In this document: piece by piece, positions 51,239 through 61,029 of the stretch
Position numbering within the stretch: the stretch's first letter is position 1
How the letters are laid out: each line of letters starts with the position of its first letter
Assembly (NCBI RefSeq): GCF_024764835.1
Contig: NZ_JALIGE010000075.1
Location: 248,001-312,000 of the forward strand
Source of the DNA: Scandinavium hiltneri
GTDB taxonomy: Bacteria > Pseudomonadota > Gammaproteobacteria > Enterobacterales > Enterobacteriaceae
Reading direction: 5' to 3'
Length of the DNA: 64,000 nucleotides
The notes under the pieces: model-generated
Told to the model about the DNA's origin: nothing
What the model saw: only the letters and a program-made list of their open reading frames with translations
The model's database searches: none
Made by a program: the position numbers and the translations under genes

Positions 51239-51790
51239 GTGGGTAAAGAGTGAACGGATGTGTGCCGTTTCGTTTATTTATTCTTATTTTTCATTTGGTT
51301 GTTAAGTCTCTGGCTCCATTCGCCACTCTTTACAAACCCAACTTCCCACTTCCTGCTAATGTTAAAAAAACGGCCGGATTGTTGCCATTTTCCAGTGCGA
51401 ATTAACAGAAGCGTGTCTCAGATCAAGAAAATACTCCCCAATAGGGGGAGGAATCACCGGCGATTCCTGTCAAAATAGAAGGGTAATTAGTGTTTAAGCC
51501 TCAAACGGACACGATTCACCAACCGTAAATTCCCTCGGTCATTTCATCGCGAAAAGGCTAAAGGGCATTTAATGTTAATGAAAGGTGTTCGGTGTAAATT
51601 AATGTGAGGAAACTTTTGTTAAAGTTGACAAAAGGTTATAGAAAGGAGTAAAAAACCACATCATTTAGATGTTTAAGCCATTTGTGGCACACATTTTGTG
51701 GTTTTTTCATTCCTCCCCATGAATCATGTGGCGTTCATCTGCCAGCCAGAGCAGAGTTTCAGCGCTACTTATTTTGGTAAAGCTTTGCGT
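51239..51790 (+). promoter_or_regulatory. nuo operon control region
   Basis: About 550 bases with no gene I can support. Two back-to-back hairpins lie at 51434-51467 (CTCCCC/GGGGAG, then GGAATC/GATTCC). A promoter candidate has TTGACA at 51625-51630 and TAAAAA at 51649-51654, 18 bases apart. A wide inverted repeat follows at 51650-51707. In E. coli nuo is controlled by ArcA, NarL and Fis from a similarly long region. Confidence 0.6.
51650..51707. repeat. A-tract/T-tract inverted repeat ahead of nuoA
   Basis: AAAAAACCACA (51650-51660) and TGTGGTTTTTT (51697-51707) are perfect 11-base complements with 36 bases between, which hold a smaller GCCA/TGGC stem. It has the shape of a terminator but a long loop. 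It overlaps the -10 of the nearest promoter candidate, so only transcripts started further upstream would carry both arms. Confidence 0.6.
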
Positions 51791-52231
51791 ATGTCAACAT
51801 CCACTGAAGTCATCGCTCATCACTGGGCATTCGCTATATTTCTCATCATTGCCATAGGCCTCTGCTGTTTGATGCTGATTGGCGGTTGGTATCTCGGCGG
51901 CCGCGCGCGCGCGCGTAGCAAGAACACCCCGTTCGAGTCGGGTATCGACTCTGTGGGCTCCGCTCGCTTACGTCTCTCGGCGAAGTTCTACCTGGTCGCC
52001 ATGTTCTTCGTCATCTTTGACGTGGAAGCCCTTTACCTTTACGCATGGTCTACGTCTATCCGCGAAAGCGGTTGGGTGGGCTTTGTTGAAGCCGCAATTT
52101 TCATTTTAGTGTTACTGGCAGGCCTGGTATACCTCGTCCGCATCGGTGCGCTGGACTGGACGCCTTCGCGCTCCCGTCGCACGCTGGTTAACCCGGAAAC
52201 CGACAGTACTACTAATCGTCATACGCAGTAA
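51791..52231 (+). CDS. nuoA: NuoA, NADH-quinone oxidoreductase subunit A
   Basis: A 146-residue membrane subunit (E. coli 147) with three helices. The conserved loop FESGIDSVGSARLRLSAKFYLVAM and the FDVEALYLYAW helix belong to the quinone-site region of complex I. I use the ATG at 51791, giving MSTSTEVIAHHW. The frame runs upstream to 51698 with no similarity. It is the first gene of the nuo operon; nuoB begins 15 bases later. Confidence 0.96.
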   Translation: MSTSTEVIAHHWAFAIFLIIAIGLCCLMLIGGWYLGGRARARSKNTPFESGIDSVGSARLRLSAKFYLVAMFFVIFDVEALYLYAWSTSIRESGWVGFVEAAIFILVLLAGLVYLVRIGALDWTPSRSRRTLVNPETDSTTNRHTQ

Positions 52232-52246
52232 AAGCGAGGCAATAAG

Positions 52247-52921
52247 ATGGATTATACGCTCACCCGCATAGATCCTAACGGTGAGAACGACCGTTACCCC
52301 CTGCAAAAACAGGAGGTAGTAACCGACCCTCTTGAGCAGGAAGTAAACAAAAGCGTGTACATGGGCAAGCTCGAAAACGCCCTGCACGATATGGTCAACT
52401 GGGGTCGCAAGAACTCAATCTGGCCATACAACTTTGGCCTTTCCTGCTGCTACGTTGAAATGGTGACGTCATTCACTGCGGTGCATGACGTTGCGCGTTT
52501 TGGGGCAGAAGTACTGCGCGCTTCCCCGCGTCAGGCTGACCTGATGGTGGTTGCCGGTACCTGTTTCACCAAAATGGCCCCGGTCATTCAGCGTCTGTAC
52601 GATCAGATGCTTGAGCCAAAGTGGGTTATTTCCATGGGCGCCTGTGCAAACTCTGGCGGCATGTACGACATTTACTCTGTTGTACAGGGCGTCGATAAGT
52701 TTATCCCGGTCGATGTTTACATCCCTGGCTGCCCGCCGCGTCCGGAAGCCTACATGCAGGCTCTGATGCTGCTGCAGGAATCCATCGGCAAAGAACGTCG
52801 TCCGCTCTCGTGGGTGGTTGGCGATCAGGGCGTGTATCGCGCCAACATGCAATCTGAGCGCGAGCGTAAACGCGGCGAACGTATTGCTGTGACGAATCTG
52901 CGGTCACCCGACGAGATTTAA
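52247..52921 (+). CDS. nuoB: NuoB, complex I subunit B carrying cluster N2
   Basis: A 224-residue subunit. The ligands of the terminal [4Fe-4S] cluster N2 are C67 and C68 (LSCCYVE), C133 (GACANSGG) and C162 (PGCPPRPE), so the cluster that passes electrons to quinone is complete. It is four residues longer than E. coli NuoB (220); the extra residues lie near 42-46 (KLENALHDMV), before the cluster region. An 89-base gap leads to nuoCD. Confidence 0.97.
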   Translation: MDYTLTRIDPNGENDRYPLQKQEVVTDPLEQEVNKSVYMGKLENALHDMVNWGRKNSIWPYNFGLSCCYVEMVTSFTAVHDVARFGAEVLRASPRQADLMVVAGTCFTKMAPVIQRLYDQMLEPKWVISMGACANSGGMYDIYSVVQGVDKFIPVDVYIPGCPPRPEAYMQALMLLQESIGKERRPLSWVVGDQGVYRANMQSERERKRGERIAVTNLRSPDEI

Positions 52922-53010
52922 CTTTGCGCCTGTGGGCAGTGGAAAAAGCCTTCGCATATCAAAATTAATAGCGCGGAGCCACGCCCAACAGTCACCACGG
53001 AACTTTTGCA

Positions 53011-54816
53011 ATGGTGAACAATATGACCGATTTAACCGCGCACGACGCTGCCGCATGGCAGACCCGGGATCATCTCGATGACCCGGTGATTGGCGAACTG
53101 CGCAACCGTTTTGGGCCGGATGCCTTTACCGTTCAGCCGACCCGCACCGGGGTACCCGTTGTTTGGGTTAAGCGCGAACAGTTACTGGAAGTGGTCGATT
53201 TCCTCAAGAAATTGCCGAAGCCTTACATCATGCTGTTTGATTTACACGGCATGGACGAGCGTCTGCGCACACACCGTGACGGGTTACCCGCCGCGGATTT
53301 TTCCGTTTTCTACCATCTCATGTCTATCGACCGCAACCGCGACATCATGCTCAAGGTTGCGCTGTCTGAGAACGACCTGAATGTGCCGACGGTGACCAAA
53401 CTTTTCCCTAACGCCAACTGGTATGAGCGTGAAACCTGGGAAATGTTCGGAATTAACATCGAGGGCCACCCGAATCTGCGTCGCATCATGATGCCGGATA
53501 CCTGGGAAGGGCACCCGCTGCGTAAAGACTACCCGGCTCGCGCCACCGAATTCGATCCGTTTGAGCTGACCAAAGCCAAGCAGGATCTGGAAATGGAAGC
53601 GCTGACCTTCAAGCCGGAAGACTGGGGCATGAAACGCAGCACCGAAAACGAGGACTTCATGTTCCTCAACCTCGGCCCTAACCACCCGTCTGCGCACGGT
53701 GCGTTCCGTATCATTCTGCAGCTGGATGGCGAAGAGATTGTCGACTGTGTTCCGGATATCGGTTACCACCACCGTGGTGCTGAGAAAATGGGCGAGCGTC
53801 AGTCCTGGCACAGCTACATTCCGTACACCGACCGTATCGAGTACCTCGGCGGCTGCGTGAACGAAATGCCATACGTGCTGGCCGTTGAAAAACTGGCCGG
53901 GATCAAAGTGCCTGAGCGCGTTGATGTTATCCGCGTCATGCTCTCTGAACTGTTCCGTATCAACAGCCACCTGCTGTATATCTCCACCTTCATTCAGGAC
54001 GTCGGTGCCATGACGCCGGTGTTCTTCGCGTTCACCGACAGGCAGAAAATCTACGATCTGGTCGAAGCGATCACCGGTTTCCGTATGCACCCGGCCTGGT
54101 TCCGTATCGGCGGTGTCGCACACGATCTGCCGCGTGGCTGGGAACGTCTGCTGCGTGAATTCCTCGACTGGATGCCGAAGCGTCTGGCTTCTTACGAGAA
54201 AGCCGCGCTGCGTAACTCCATTCTGAAAGGCCGTTCTCAGGGCGTTGCCGCGTACACCGCGAAAGAAGCGCTGGAGTGGGGCACCACCGGTGCTGGCCTG
54301 CGTGCTACCGGGATAGACTTCGACGTGCGTAAGGCGCGTCCGTACTCTGGATATGAAAACTTCGACTTCGAAATCCCGGTTGGCGGCGGTGTATCCGACT
54401 GCTACACCCGCGTGATGCTGAAAGTGGAAGAGCTGCGCCAGAGCCTGCGCATTCTTGAACAGTGTTACAAGAACATGCCGGAAGGCCCGTTCAAAGCGGA
54501 TCACCCGCTGACGACGCCGCCACCGAAAGAGCGCACGCTGCAGCATATCGAAACCCTGATCACTCACTTCCTGCAGGTTTCCTGGGGTCCGGTCATGCCG
54601 GCCAACGAATCCTTCCAGATGGTTGAGGCGACCAAGGGCATCAACAGTTACTACCTGACAAGCGACGGCAGCACCATGAGCTACCGTACCCGTATTCGTA
54701 CGCCGAGCTATGCGCACTTGCAGCAGATCCCGGCCGCGATCCGCGGAAGCCTGGTCTCGGACCTGATCGTTTATCTGGGTAGTATCGATTTTGTTATGTC
54801 AGATGTGGACCGCTAA
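53011..54816 (+). CDS. nuoC: NuoC/NuoD fused subunit CD of complex I
   Basis: A 601-residue fusion (E. coli 596-600). The N-terminal part (about 1-190) is the 30-kDa NuoC domain and the rest (about 210-601) is the 49-kDa NuoD domain, which forms the quinone cavity with NuoB. The NuoD block FLNLGPNHPSAHGAFR is clear. The fusion is normal for enterobacteria. It ends two bases before the nuoE start. Confidence 0.97.
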   Translation: MVNNMTDLTAHDAAAWQTRDHLDDPVIGELRNRFGPDAFTVQPTRTGVPVVWVKREQLLEVVDFLKKLPKPYIMLFDLHGMDERLRTHRDGLPAADFSVFYHLMSIDRNRDIMLKVALSENDLNVPTVTKLFPNANWYERETWEMFGINIEGHPNLRRIMMPDTWEGHPLRKDYPARATEFDPFELTKAKQDLEMEALTFKPEDWGMKRSTENEDFMFLNLGPNHPSAHGAFRIILQLDGEEIVDCVPDIGYHHRGAEKMGERQSWHSYIPYTDRIEYLGGCVNEMPYVLAVEKLAGIKVPERVDVIRVMLSELFRINSHLLYISTFIQDVGAMTPVFFAFTDRQKIYDLVEAITGFRMHPAWFRIGGVAHDLPRGWERLLREFLDWMPKRLASYEKAALRNSILKGRSQGVAAYTAKEALEWGTTGAGLRATGIDFDVRKARPYSGYENFDFEIPVGGGVSDCYTRVMLKVEELRQSLRILEQCYKNMPEGPFKADHPLTTPPPKERTLQHIETLITHFLQVSWGPVMPANESFQMVEATKGINSYYLTSDGSTMSYRTRIRTPSYAHLQQIPAAIRGSLVSDLIVYLGSIDFVMSDVDR

Positions 54817-54818
54817 TT

Positions 54819-55319
54819 ATGCACGAGAATCAACAACCACAAACCGAGGCTTTTGAGCTGAGTGCGGCTGAGCGTGACGCTATCGAGCACGAAAAGCATC
54901 ACTACGAAGATCCGCGTGCGGCGTCCATTGAAGCGCTGAAGATCGTTCAGAAGCAGCGTGGCTGGGTGCCGGATGGGGCCATTTACGCCATCGCCGACGT
55001 GCTGGGTATCCCGGCAAGTGACGTCGAAGGTGTGGCTACGTTTTACAGCCAAATCTTCCGCCAGCCGGTTGGCCGCCACGTGATTCGCTACTGCGACAGC
55101 GTGGTTTGTCATATCACAGGCTATCAGGGTATTCAGGCGGCACTTGAGCAAAAGCTCAACATCAAGCCGGGCCAGACTACCTTTGATGGACGTTTCACCC
55201 TCCTGCCAACCTGTTGTCTCGGCAACTGTGACAAAGGGCCGAATATGATGATTGATGAGGATACTCACAGTCATCTGACGCCGGAGGCGATCCCTGATCT
55301 GCTGGAGCGGTATAAATGA
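54819..55319 (+). CDS. nuoE: NuoE, complex I subunit E with cluster N1a
   Basis: A 166-residue thioredoxin-like [2Fe-2S] subunit, the E. coli length. The ligands C92, C97, C133 and C137 are present (YCDSVVC and TCCLGNCDKG). It sits with NuoF and NuoG in the NADH-oxidising module. Its stop overlaps the nuoF ATG by four bases. Confidence 0.97.
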   Translation: MHENQQPQTEAFELSAAERDAIEHEKHHYEDPRAASIEALKIVQKQRGWVPDGAIYAIADVLGIPASDVEGVATFYSQIFRQPVGRHVIRYCDSVVCHITGYQGIQAALEQKLNIKPGQTTFDGRFTLLPTCCLGNCDKGPNMMIDEDTHSHLTPEAIPDLLERYK

Positions 55320-56653
55320 AAAACATTACCATGACTCCTGAAACGCACCCGCTGACATGGCGCCTGCGTGAAGACAAACAGCCGGTTTGGCTCGAAGAAT
55401 ATGAGAGCAAAAACGGCTATGCCGGGGCGCGTAAAGCCCTGAGCAGCCTGGCACCTGATGAAATCGTCAATCAGGTTAAAGACGCTGGCCTGAAAGGGCG
55501 CGGCGGCGCGGGCTTTTCCACTGGTCTGAAGTGGAGCCTGATGCCGAAAGACGAATCCATGAACATCCGTTACCTGCTGTGTAACGCCGATGAAATGGAG
55601 CCGGGCACCTATAAAGACCGCCTGTTGATGGAGCAGCTGCCACACCTGCTGGTAGAAGGCATGCTGATTTCCGCGTTTGCGCTGAAAGCGTATCGCGGCT
55701 ACATCTTCCTGCGTGGCGAATACATCGAAGCCGCTGTTCACCTGCGTCGTGCGATTGCTGAAGCGACCGAAGCCGGTCTGCTCGGGAAAAATATCCTCGG
55801 TTCCGGTTTCGACTTCGAACTGATCGTTCACACCGGGGCAGGGCGTTATATCTGTGGTGAAGAAACCGCGCTGATTAACTCCCTCGAAGGTCGTCGTGCC
55901 AACCCACGTTCCAAGCCGCCATTCCCGGCGAGCTCCGGCGTGTGGGGTAAGCCGACCTGCGTGAACAACGTAGAAACCCTCTGCAACGTCCCGGCCATTC
56001 TCGCAAACGGCGTGGAGTGGTACCAGAACATCTCGAAAAGCAAAGATGCGGGTACCAAGCTGATGGGCTTCTCCGGTCGCGTGAAGAATCCAGGCGTATG
56101 GGAGCTGCCGTTTGGCACCACCGCGCGTGAAATTCTTGAAGACTACGCGGGCGGTATGCGTGATGGACTGAAATTCAAAGCCTGGCAGCCAGGCGGCGCG
56201 GGAACCGACTTCCTGACCGAATCGCACCTCGATTTACCGATGGAGTTTGAAAGCATCGGTAAAGCGGGCAGCCGTTTAGGTACGGCGCTGGCGATGGCTG
56301 TTGACCATGAAATTGGCATGGTCGGGCTGGTGCGTAACCTGGAAGAGTTCTTTGCCCGCGAATCCTGCGGCTGGTGTACGCCATGCCGTGATGGTCTGCC
56401 GTGGAGCGTGAAAATTCTGCGTGCTATCGAGCGGGGCGAAGGCCAGCCGGGCGACATCGAGACACTTGAGCAACTGTGTCGATCCCTCGGTCCGGGCAAA
56501 ACCTTCTGCGCGCATGCGCCTGGCGCGGTTGAACCGCTGCAGAGTGCGATTAAGTATTTCCGCGACGAATTCGAAGCAGGCATCAAGCAGCAGTTCAGCA
56601 ATACCCATGCAATTGGTGGGATCCAGCCGAACTTGCTGAAGACGCGCTGGTAG
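55316..56653 (+). CDS. nuoF: NuoF, complex I NADH-binding subunit
   Basis: A 445-residue subunit that oxidises NADH through FMN. The glycine-rich GRGGAGF (61-67) and GEETAL (181-186) form the nucleotide and FMN site. Ligands of the [4Fe-4S] cluster N3 are C351, C354, C357 (ESCGWCTPC) and C398. Length matches E. coli. A 107-base gap separates it from nuoG. Confidence 0.97.
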   Translation: MKNITMTPETHPLTWRLREDKQPVWLEEYESKNGYAGARKALSSLAPDEIVNQVKDAGLKGRGGAGFSTGLKWSLMPKDESMNIRYLLCNADEMEPGTYKDRLLMEQLPHLLVEGMLISAFALKAYRGYIFLRGEYIEAAVHLRRAIAEATEAGLLGKNILGSGFDFELIVHTGAGRYICGEETALINSLEGRRANPRSKPPFPASSGVWGKPTCVNNVETLCNVPAILANGVEWYQNISKSKDAGTKLMGFSGRVKNPGVWELPFGTTAREILEDYAGGMRDGLKFKAWQPGGAGTDFLTESHLDLPMEFESIGKAGSRLGTALAMAVDHEIGMVGLVRNLEEFFARESCGWCTPCRDGLPWSVKILRAIERGEGQPGDIETLEQLCRSLGPGKTFCAHAPGAVEPLQSAIKYFRDEFEAGIKQQFSNTHAIGGIQPNLLKTRW

Positions 56654-56760
56654 TTATCTACACAAAATCATTCCAGACGCGTCGAGGCGGCTTGAAGGAT
56701 GAGGTGTAAAAGAATTTTGATTAACGCCTGGTTTCGACCGGGCCAACTGGAAGCACGCTA

Positions 56761-59487
56761 ATGGCTACGATTCATGTAGACGGCAAAGAATACGAGGTCA
56801 ACGGAGCGGACAACCTGTTACAGGCTTGCCTCTCTCACGGCCTTGATATTCCCTATTTTTGCTGGCATCCGGCGCTGGGAAGCGTTGGCGCCTGCCGCCA
56901 GTGTGCGGTGAAGCAATATCAAAACGCGGAAGACACGCGTGGCCGCCTGGTGATGTCCTGTATGACACCGGCATCCGACGGCACCTTTATTTCTATTGAT
57001 GACGAAGAAGCGAAGCAGTTCCGCGAAAGCGTTGTCGAGTGGTTGATGACCAACCACCCGCACGACTGTCCGGTCTGTGAAGAGGGTGGCAACTGCCACC
57101 TGCAAGATATGACTGTCATGACCGGTCACAGCTTCCGTCGCTATCGTTTCACTAAACGTACCCACCGTAATCAGGACCTCGGGCCGTTCATCTCCCACGA
57201 AATGAACCGCTGCATCGCCTGTTACCGCTGCGTACGTTATTACAAAGATTATGCCGACGGCCCAGACCTGGGTGTTTACGGCGCGCACGACAACGTCTAT
57301 TTCGGACGTCCGGAAGATGGCACGCTGGAGAGCGAATTCTCCGGTAACCTCGTTGAAATCTGCCCGACCGGCGTTTTCACCGACAAAACCCACTCCGAAC
57401 GCTACAACCGTAAATGGGACATGCAGTTTGCGCCAAGCATCTGCCAGCAGTGTTCTCTGGGGTGTAACACCAGCCCGGGCGAGCGCTACGGCGAACTGCG
57501 TCGTATCGAAAACCGTTATAACGGTACCGTAAACCATTACTTCCTGTGCGACCGCGGTCGTTTCGGTTATGGCTACGTGAACCTGAAAGACCGTCCGCGT
57601 CAGCCGGTACAGCGTCGCGGTGACGACTTCATCACCCTTAACGCCGAGCAGGCGATGCAGGGCGCCGCAGACATTCTGCGTCAGTCGAAGAAAGTCATCG
57701 GCATCGGTTCTCCACGTGCAAGCGTTGAGAGCAACTTCGCGCTGCGTGAACTGGTCGGGGCGGATAACTTCTATACCGGTATCGCCAAAGGCGAGCAGGA
57801 ACGTTTGCAGCTGGCACTGAAAGTGCTGCGCGAAGGCGGCATTCATACGCCTGCGCTGCGTGACATCGAATCTTACGACGCAGTTCTGGTTCTCGGGGAA
57901 GACATCACCCAGACCGGCGCTCGCGTTGCCCTGGCGGTTCGTCAGGCGGTGAAAGGCAAAGCACGTGAAATGGCAGCGGCCCAAAAAGTGGCTGACTGGC
58001 AGATTGCGGCGATCCTGAACATTGGTCAGCGTGCGAAACACCCGCTGTTTGTGACCAACGTCGACAACACGCGTCTGGATGACATCGCGGCGTGGACCTA
58101 CTGCGCACCGGTCGAAGACCAGGCGCGTTTAGGTTTCGCTATCGCTCACGCGCTGGATAACAGTGCGCCAGCGGTTGAAGGCCTGAGCAACGACCTGAAA
58201 GGCAAAGTGGATGTTATCGTGCAGGCGCTGGCCGGTGCGAAAAAACCACTGATTGTCTCCGGGACCAACTCCGGCAGCGCCGAAATGATTCAGGCGGCGG
58301 CTAACGTCGCTAAAGCCCTGAAAGGCCGCGGTTCAGACGTCGGTGTGACCATGATTGCCCGGGCGGTGAACAGCGTTGGCCTCGGCATGATTGGCGGCGG
58401 TTCGCTGGAAGAAGCATTAGACGAGCTGGAATCCGGTTCTGCTGATGCCGTTGTGGTGCTGGAAAACGATCTGCACCGTCACGCTTCTGCGGCCCGCGTG
58501 GATGCTGCGCTGTCCAAAGCGCCGCTGGTGATGGTTATCGACCATCAGCGTACCGCGATTATGGACAAAGCGCATCTGGTGCTGTCCGCTGCGAGCTTCG
58601 CAGAAAGCGACGGCACGGTCATCAACAACGAAGGCCGCGCTCAGCGTTTCTTCCAGGTTTACGACCCGTCTTATTACGATAGCAACATCATCATGCTGGA
58701 AAGCTGGCGCTGGCTGCATTCGCTGCACAGCACCTTAGAAAGCCGTGAAGTGGACTGGACACAGCTGGATCACGTCATTGACGCCGCCGTGGCTGCACTG
58801 CCGCAGCTGGCAGGAATCAAAGACGCTGCGCCGGATGCGTCGTTCCGTATTCGTGGTCAGAAACTGTCTCGTTCACCGATTCGCTCCAGTGGTCGTACCG
58901 CTATGCGCGCGGATATCAGTGTTCACGAGCCGCGTCAGCCGCAGGATAAAGACACCATGTTCGCCTTCTCCATGGAAGGGAACAACCAGCCAACGGCTGC
59001 ACGTTCGCAAATTCCATTTGCGTGGGCACCAGGCTGGAACTCCCCGCAGGCATGGAACAAGTTCCAGGCTGAAGTGGGTGGTCATCTGCGTAACGGCGAT
59101 CCGGGCGTGCGTTTGATTGAAGCGTCTGAAAACGGTCTGGCTTACTTCGGGCAGGTTCCGGCCAGCTTCGAAGCGCAGGACGGTCAATGGCGTATCGCGC
59201 CTTACTATCATCTGTTCGGCAGTGACGAAATGTCACAGCGTTCACCGGTCTTCCAAAGCCGTATGCCGCAGCCGTACATCAAGCTTAATCCGGCCGATGC
59301 CGCGAAGCTTGGCGTCAACGCCGGGGCAAACATTGCACTGAGCTACGACGGTCAGACCATCAACCTGCCGCTGGTGCTTTCCGATGCACTGACAGCAGGG
59401 CAGGTCGGTCTGCCAATGGGTATGCCGGGTATTGCGCCAGTGCTGGCGGGTGCGCGTATTGAAAATCTGCAGGAGGCGAAAGCATGA
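56761..59487 (+). CDS. nuoG: NuoG, complex I subunit G
   Basis: A 908-residue subunit (E. coli 908) that carries electrons from NuoE/F to NuoI. The ligands of N1b are C34, C45, C48, C67; of N5 H99, C103, C106, C112; of N4 C151, C154, C157, C201. The extra cluster N7, found only in some bacteria, has C228, C231, C235, C263. The rest is a molybdopterin-oxidoreductase-like fold without a molybdenum centre. It overlaps nuoH by four bases. Confidence 0.97.
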   Translation: MATIHVDGKEYEVNGADNLLQACLSHGLDIPYFCWHPALGSVGACRQCAVKQYQNAEDTRGRLVMSCMTPASDGTFISIDDEEAKQFRESVVEWLMTNHPHDCPVCEEGGNCHLQDMTVMTGHSFRRYRFTKRTHRNQDLGPFISHEMNRCIACYRCVRYYKDYADGPDLGVYGAHDNVYFGRPEDGTLESEFSGNLVEICPTGVFTDKTHSERYNRKWDMQFAPSICQQCSLGCNTSPGERYGELRRIENRYNGTVNHYFLCDRGRFGYGYVNLKDRPRQPVQRRGDDFITLNAEQAMQGAADILRQSKKVIGIGSPRASVESNFALRELVGADNFYTGIAKGEQERLQLALKVLREGGIHTPALRDIESYDAVLVLGEDITQTGARVALAVRQAVKGKAREMAAAQKVADWQIAAILNIGQRAKHPLFVTNVDNTRLDDIAAWTYCAPVEDQARLGFAIAHALDNSAPAVEGLSNDLKGKVDVIVQALAGAKKPLIVSGTNSGSAEMIQAAANVAKALKGRGSDVGVTMIARAVNSVGLGMIGGGSLEEALDELESGSADAVVVLENDLHRHASAARVDAALSKAPLVMVIDHQRTAIMDKAHLVLSAASFAESDGTVINNEGRAQRFFQVYDPSYYDSNIIMLESWRWLHSLHSTLESREVDWTQLDHVIDAAVAALPQLAGIKDAAPDASFRIRGQKLSRSPIRSSGRTAMRADISVHEPRQPQDKDTMFAFSMEGNNQPTAARSQIPFAWAPGWNSPQAWNKFQAEVGGHLRNGDPGVRLIEASENGLAYFGQVPASFEAQDGQWRIAPYYHLFGSDEMSQRSPVFQSRMPQPYIKLNPADAAKLGVNAGANIALSYDGQTINLPLVLSDALTAGQVGLPMGMPGIAPVLAGARIENLQEAKA

Positions 59488-60461
59488 GTTGGTTAACACC
59501 GGATGTTATCGACATTCTGTTAAGCATCCTGAAAGCGGTCGTCATTCTGCTGGTGGTCGTCACCTGCGGTGCGTTCATGAGCTTTGGTGAACGTCGTCTG
59601 CTTGGTCTGTTCCAGAACCGTTACGGACCGAACCGCGTAGGCTGGGGTGGTTCACTCCAGCTGGTGGCGGACATGATCAAGATGTTCTTCAAAGAGGACT
59701 GGATCCCGAAATTCACCGACAAGGTTATCTTTACCCTTGCGCCGGTGATCGCGTTCACCTCGTTGCTGCTGTCGTTTGCGATTGTCCCGGTCAGCCCGAC
59801 CTGGGTCGTTGCCGACCTTAACATCGGTATCCTGTTCTTCCTGATGATGGCAGGCCTGGCGGTTTACGCCGTTCTGTTCGCGGGTTGGTCGAGTAACAAC
59901 AAATACTCGCTGCTCGGTGCGATGCGTGCTTCCGCGCAGACCCTGAGCTACGAAGTGTTCCTCGGCTTATCGCTGATGGGCGTTGTGGCGCAGGCTGGCT
60001 CCTTCAACATGACCGATATCGTTAATAACCAGGCGCATCTGTGGAACGTGATTCCACAGTTCTTCGGCTTCATCACTTTCGCCATCGCGGGCGTAGCGGT
60101 ATGTCACCGTCACCCGTTTGACCAGCCGGAAGCGGAGCAGGAACTGGCCGACGGTTACCACATTGAATATTCCGGCATGAAGTTCGGTCTGTTCTTCGTG
60201 GGCGAATACATCGGTATTGTCACCGTATCAGCGCTTATCGTAACGCTGTTCTTCGGTGGCTGGCAGGGTCCGTTCTTACCACCATTCATCTGGTTCGCGC
60301 TGAAAACCGCGTTCTTCATGATGATGTTCATTTTGATCCGTGCAGCATTGCCGCGTCCGCGTTATGACCAGGTAATGTCCTTCGGCTGGAAAATCTGCCT
60401 GCCGCTGACGCTGATCAACTTGTTGGTAACGGCGGCTGTCATTCTCTGGCAGGCGCAATAA
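59484..60461 (+). CDS. nuoH: NuoH, complex I subunit H
   Basis: A 325-residue membrane subunit (E. coli 325) with about eight helices, at the joint of the two arms. The conserved GERRLLGLFQNRYGPNRVG and the acidic loop FDQPEAEQELADGYHIEYSG belong to the quinone channel and coupling path. It starts inside the last codons of nuoG. Confidence 0.97.
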   Translation: MSWLTPDVIDILLSILKAVVILLVVVTCGAFMSFGERRLLGLFQNRYGPNRVGWGGSLQLVADMIKMFFKEDWIPKFTDKVIFTLAPVIAFTSLLLSFAIVPVSPTWVVADLNIGILFFLMMAGLAVYAVLFAGWSSNNKYSLLGAMRASAQTLSYEVFLGLSLMGVVAQAGSFNMTDIVNNQAHLWNVIPQFFGFITFAIAGVAVCHRHPFDQPEAEQELADGYHIEYSGMKFGLFFVGEYIGIVTVSALIVTLFFGGWQGPFLPPFIWFALKTAFFMMMFILIRAALPRPRYDQVMSFGWKICLPLTLINLLVTAAVILWQAQ

Positions 60462-60475
60462 GGGGCGAATAGACC

Positions 60476-61018
60476 ATGACCTTAAAAGAATTATTAGTGG
60501 GCTTTGGCACCCAGGTTCGCAGTATCTGCATGATCGGGATGCATGCGTTCGCCAAACGCGAAACGCAGATGTATCCGGAAGAGCCGGTTTATCTGCCGCC
60601 GCGCTACCGTGGCCGTATTGTGCTGACGCGCGATCCGGACGGGGAAGAGCGTTGTGTAGCCTGTAACCTGTGTGCGGTAGCCTGTCCGGTTGGCTGTATC
60701 TCTTTGCAAAAAGCAGAGACCAAAGACGGCCGCTGGTACCCAGAGTTTTTCCGTATTAACTTCTCACGCTGCATTTTCTGCGGTCTGTGTGAAGAAGCGT
60801 GCCCAACCACGGCGATTCAGTTGACCCCGGATTTCGAACTGGGTGAATACAAGCGTCAGGATCTGGTGTACGAGAAAGAGGATCTGCTGATTTCCGGTCC
60901 GGGCAAATACCCGGAATATAACTTCTACCGGATGGCGGGTATGGCAATCGACGGCAAAGATAAGGGCGAAGCAGAGAACGAAGCCAAGCCTATCGACGTC
61001 AAGGGCCTGTTACCGTAA
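60476..61018 (+). CDS. nuoI: NuoI, complex I subunit I with two [4Fe-4S] clusters
   Basis: A 180-residue ferredoxin-like subunit, as in E. coli. Two CX2CX2CX3C motifs give the ligands: C60, C63, C66, C70 and C99, C102, C105, C109 (the last of each set goes to the other cluster). They hold N6a and N6b, which lead to N2 in NuoB. Confidence 0.97.
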   Translation: MTLKELLVGFGTQVRSICMIGMHAFAKRETQMYPEEPVYLPPRYRGRIVLTRDPDGEERCVACNLCAVACPVGCISLQKAETKDGRWYPEFFRINFSRCIFCGLCEEACPTTAIQLTPDFELGEYKRQDLVYEKEDLLISGPGKYPEYNFYRMAGMAIDGKDKGEAENEAKPIDVKGLLP

Positions 61019-61029
61019 GGAGAGGGGCA

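Noticed and set aside
53284..54717. 477-codon open frame on the minus strand of nuoCD
   Set aside because: A shadow of nuoCD, with no domain and inside a well-known operon.
56818..58041. 407-codon open frame on the minus strand of nuoG
   Set aside because: A shadow of nuoG with no supporting motif.
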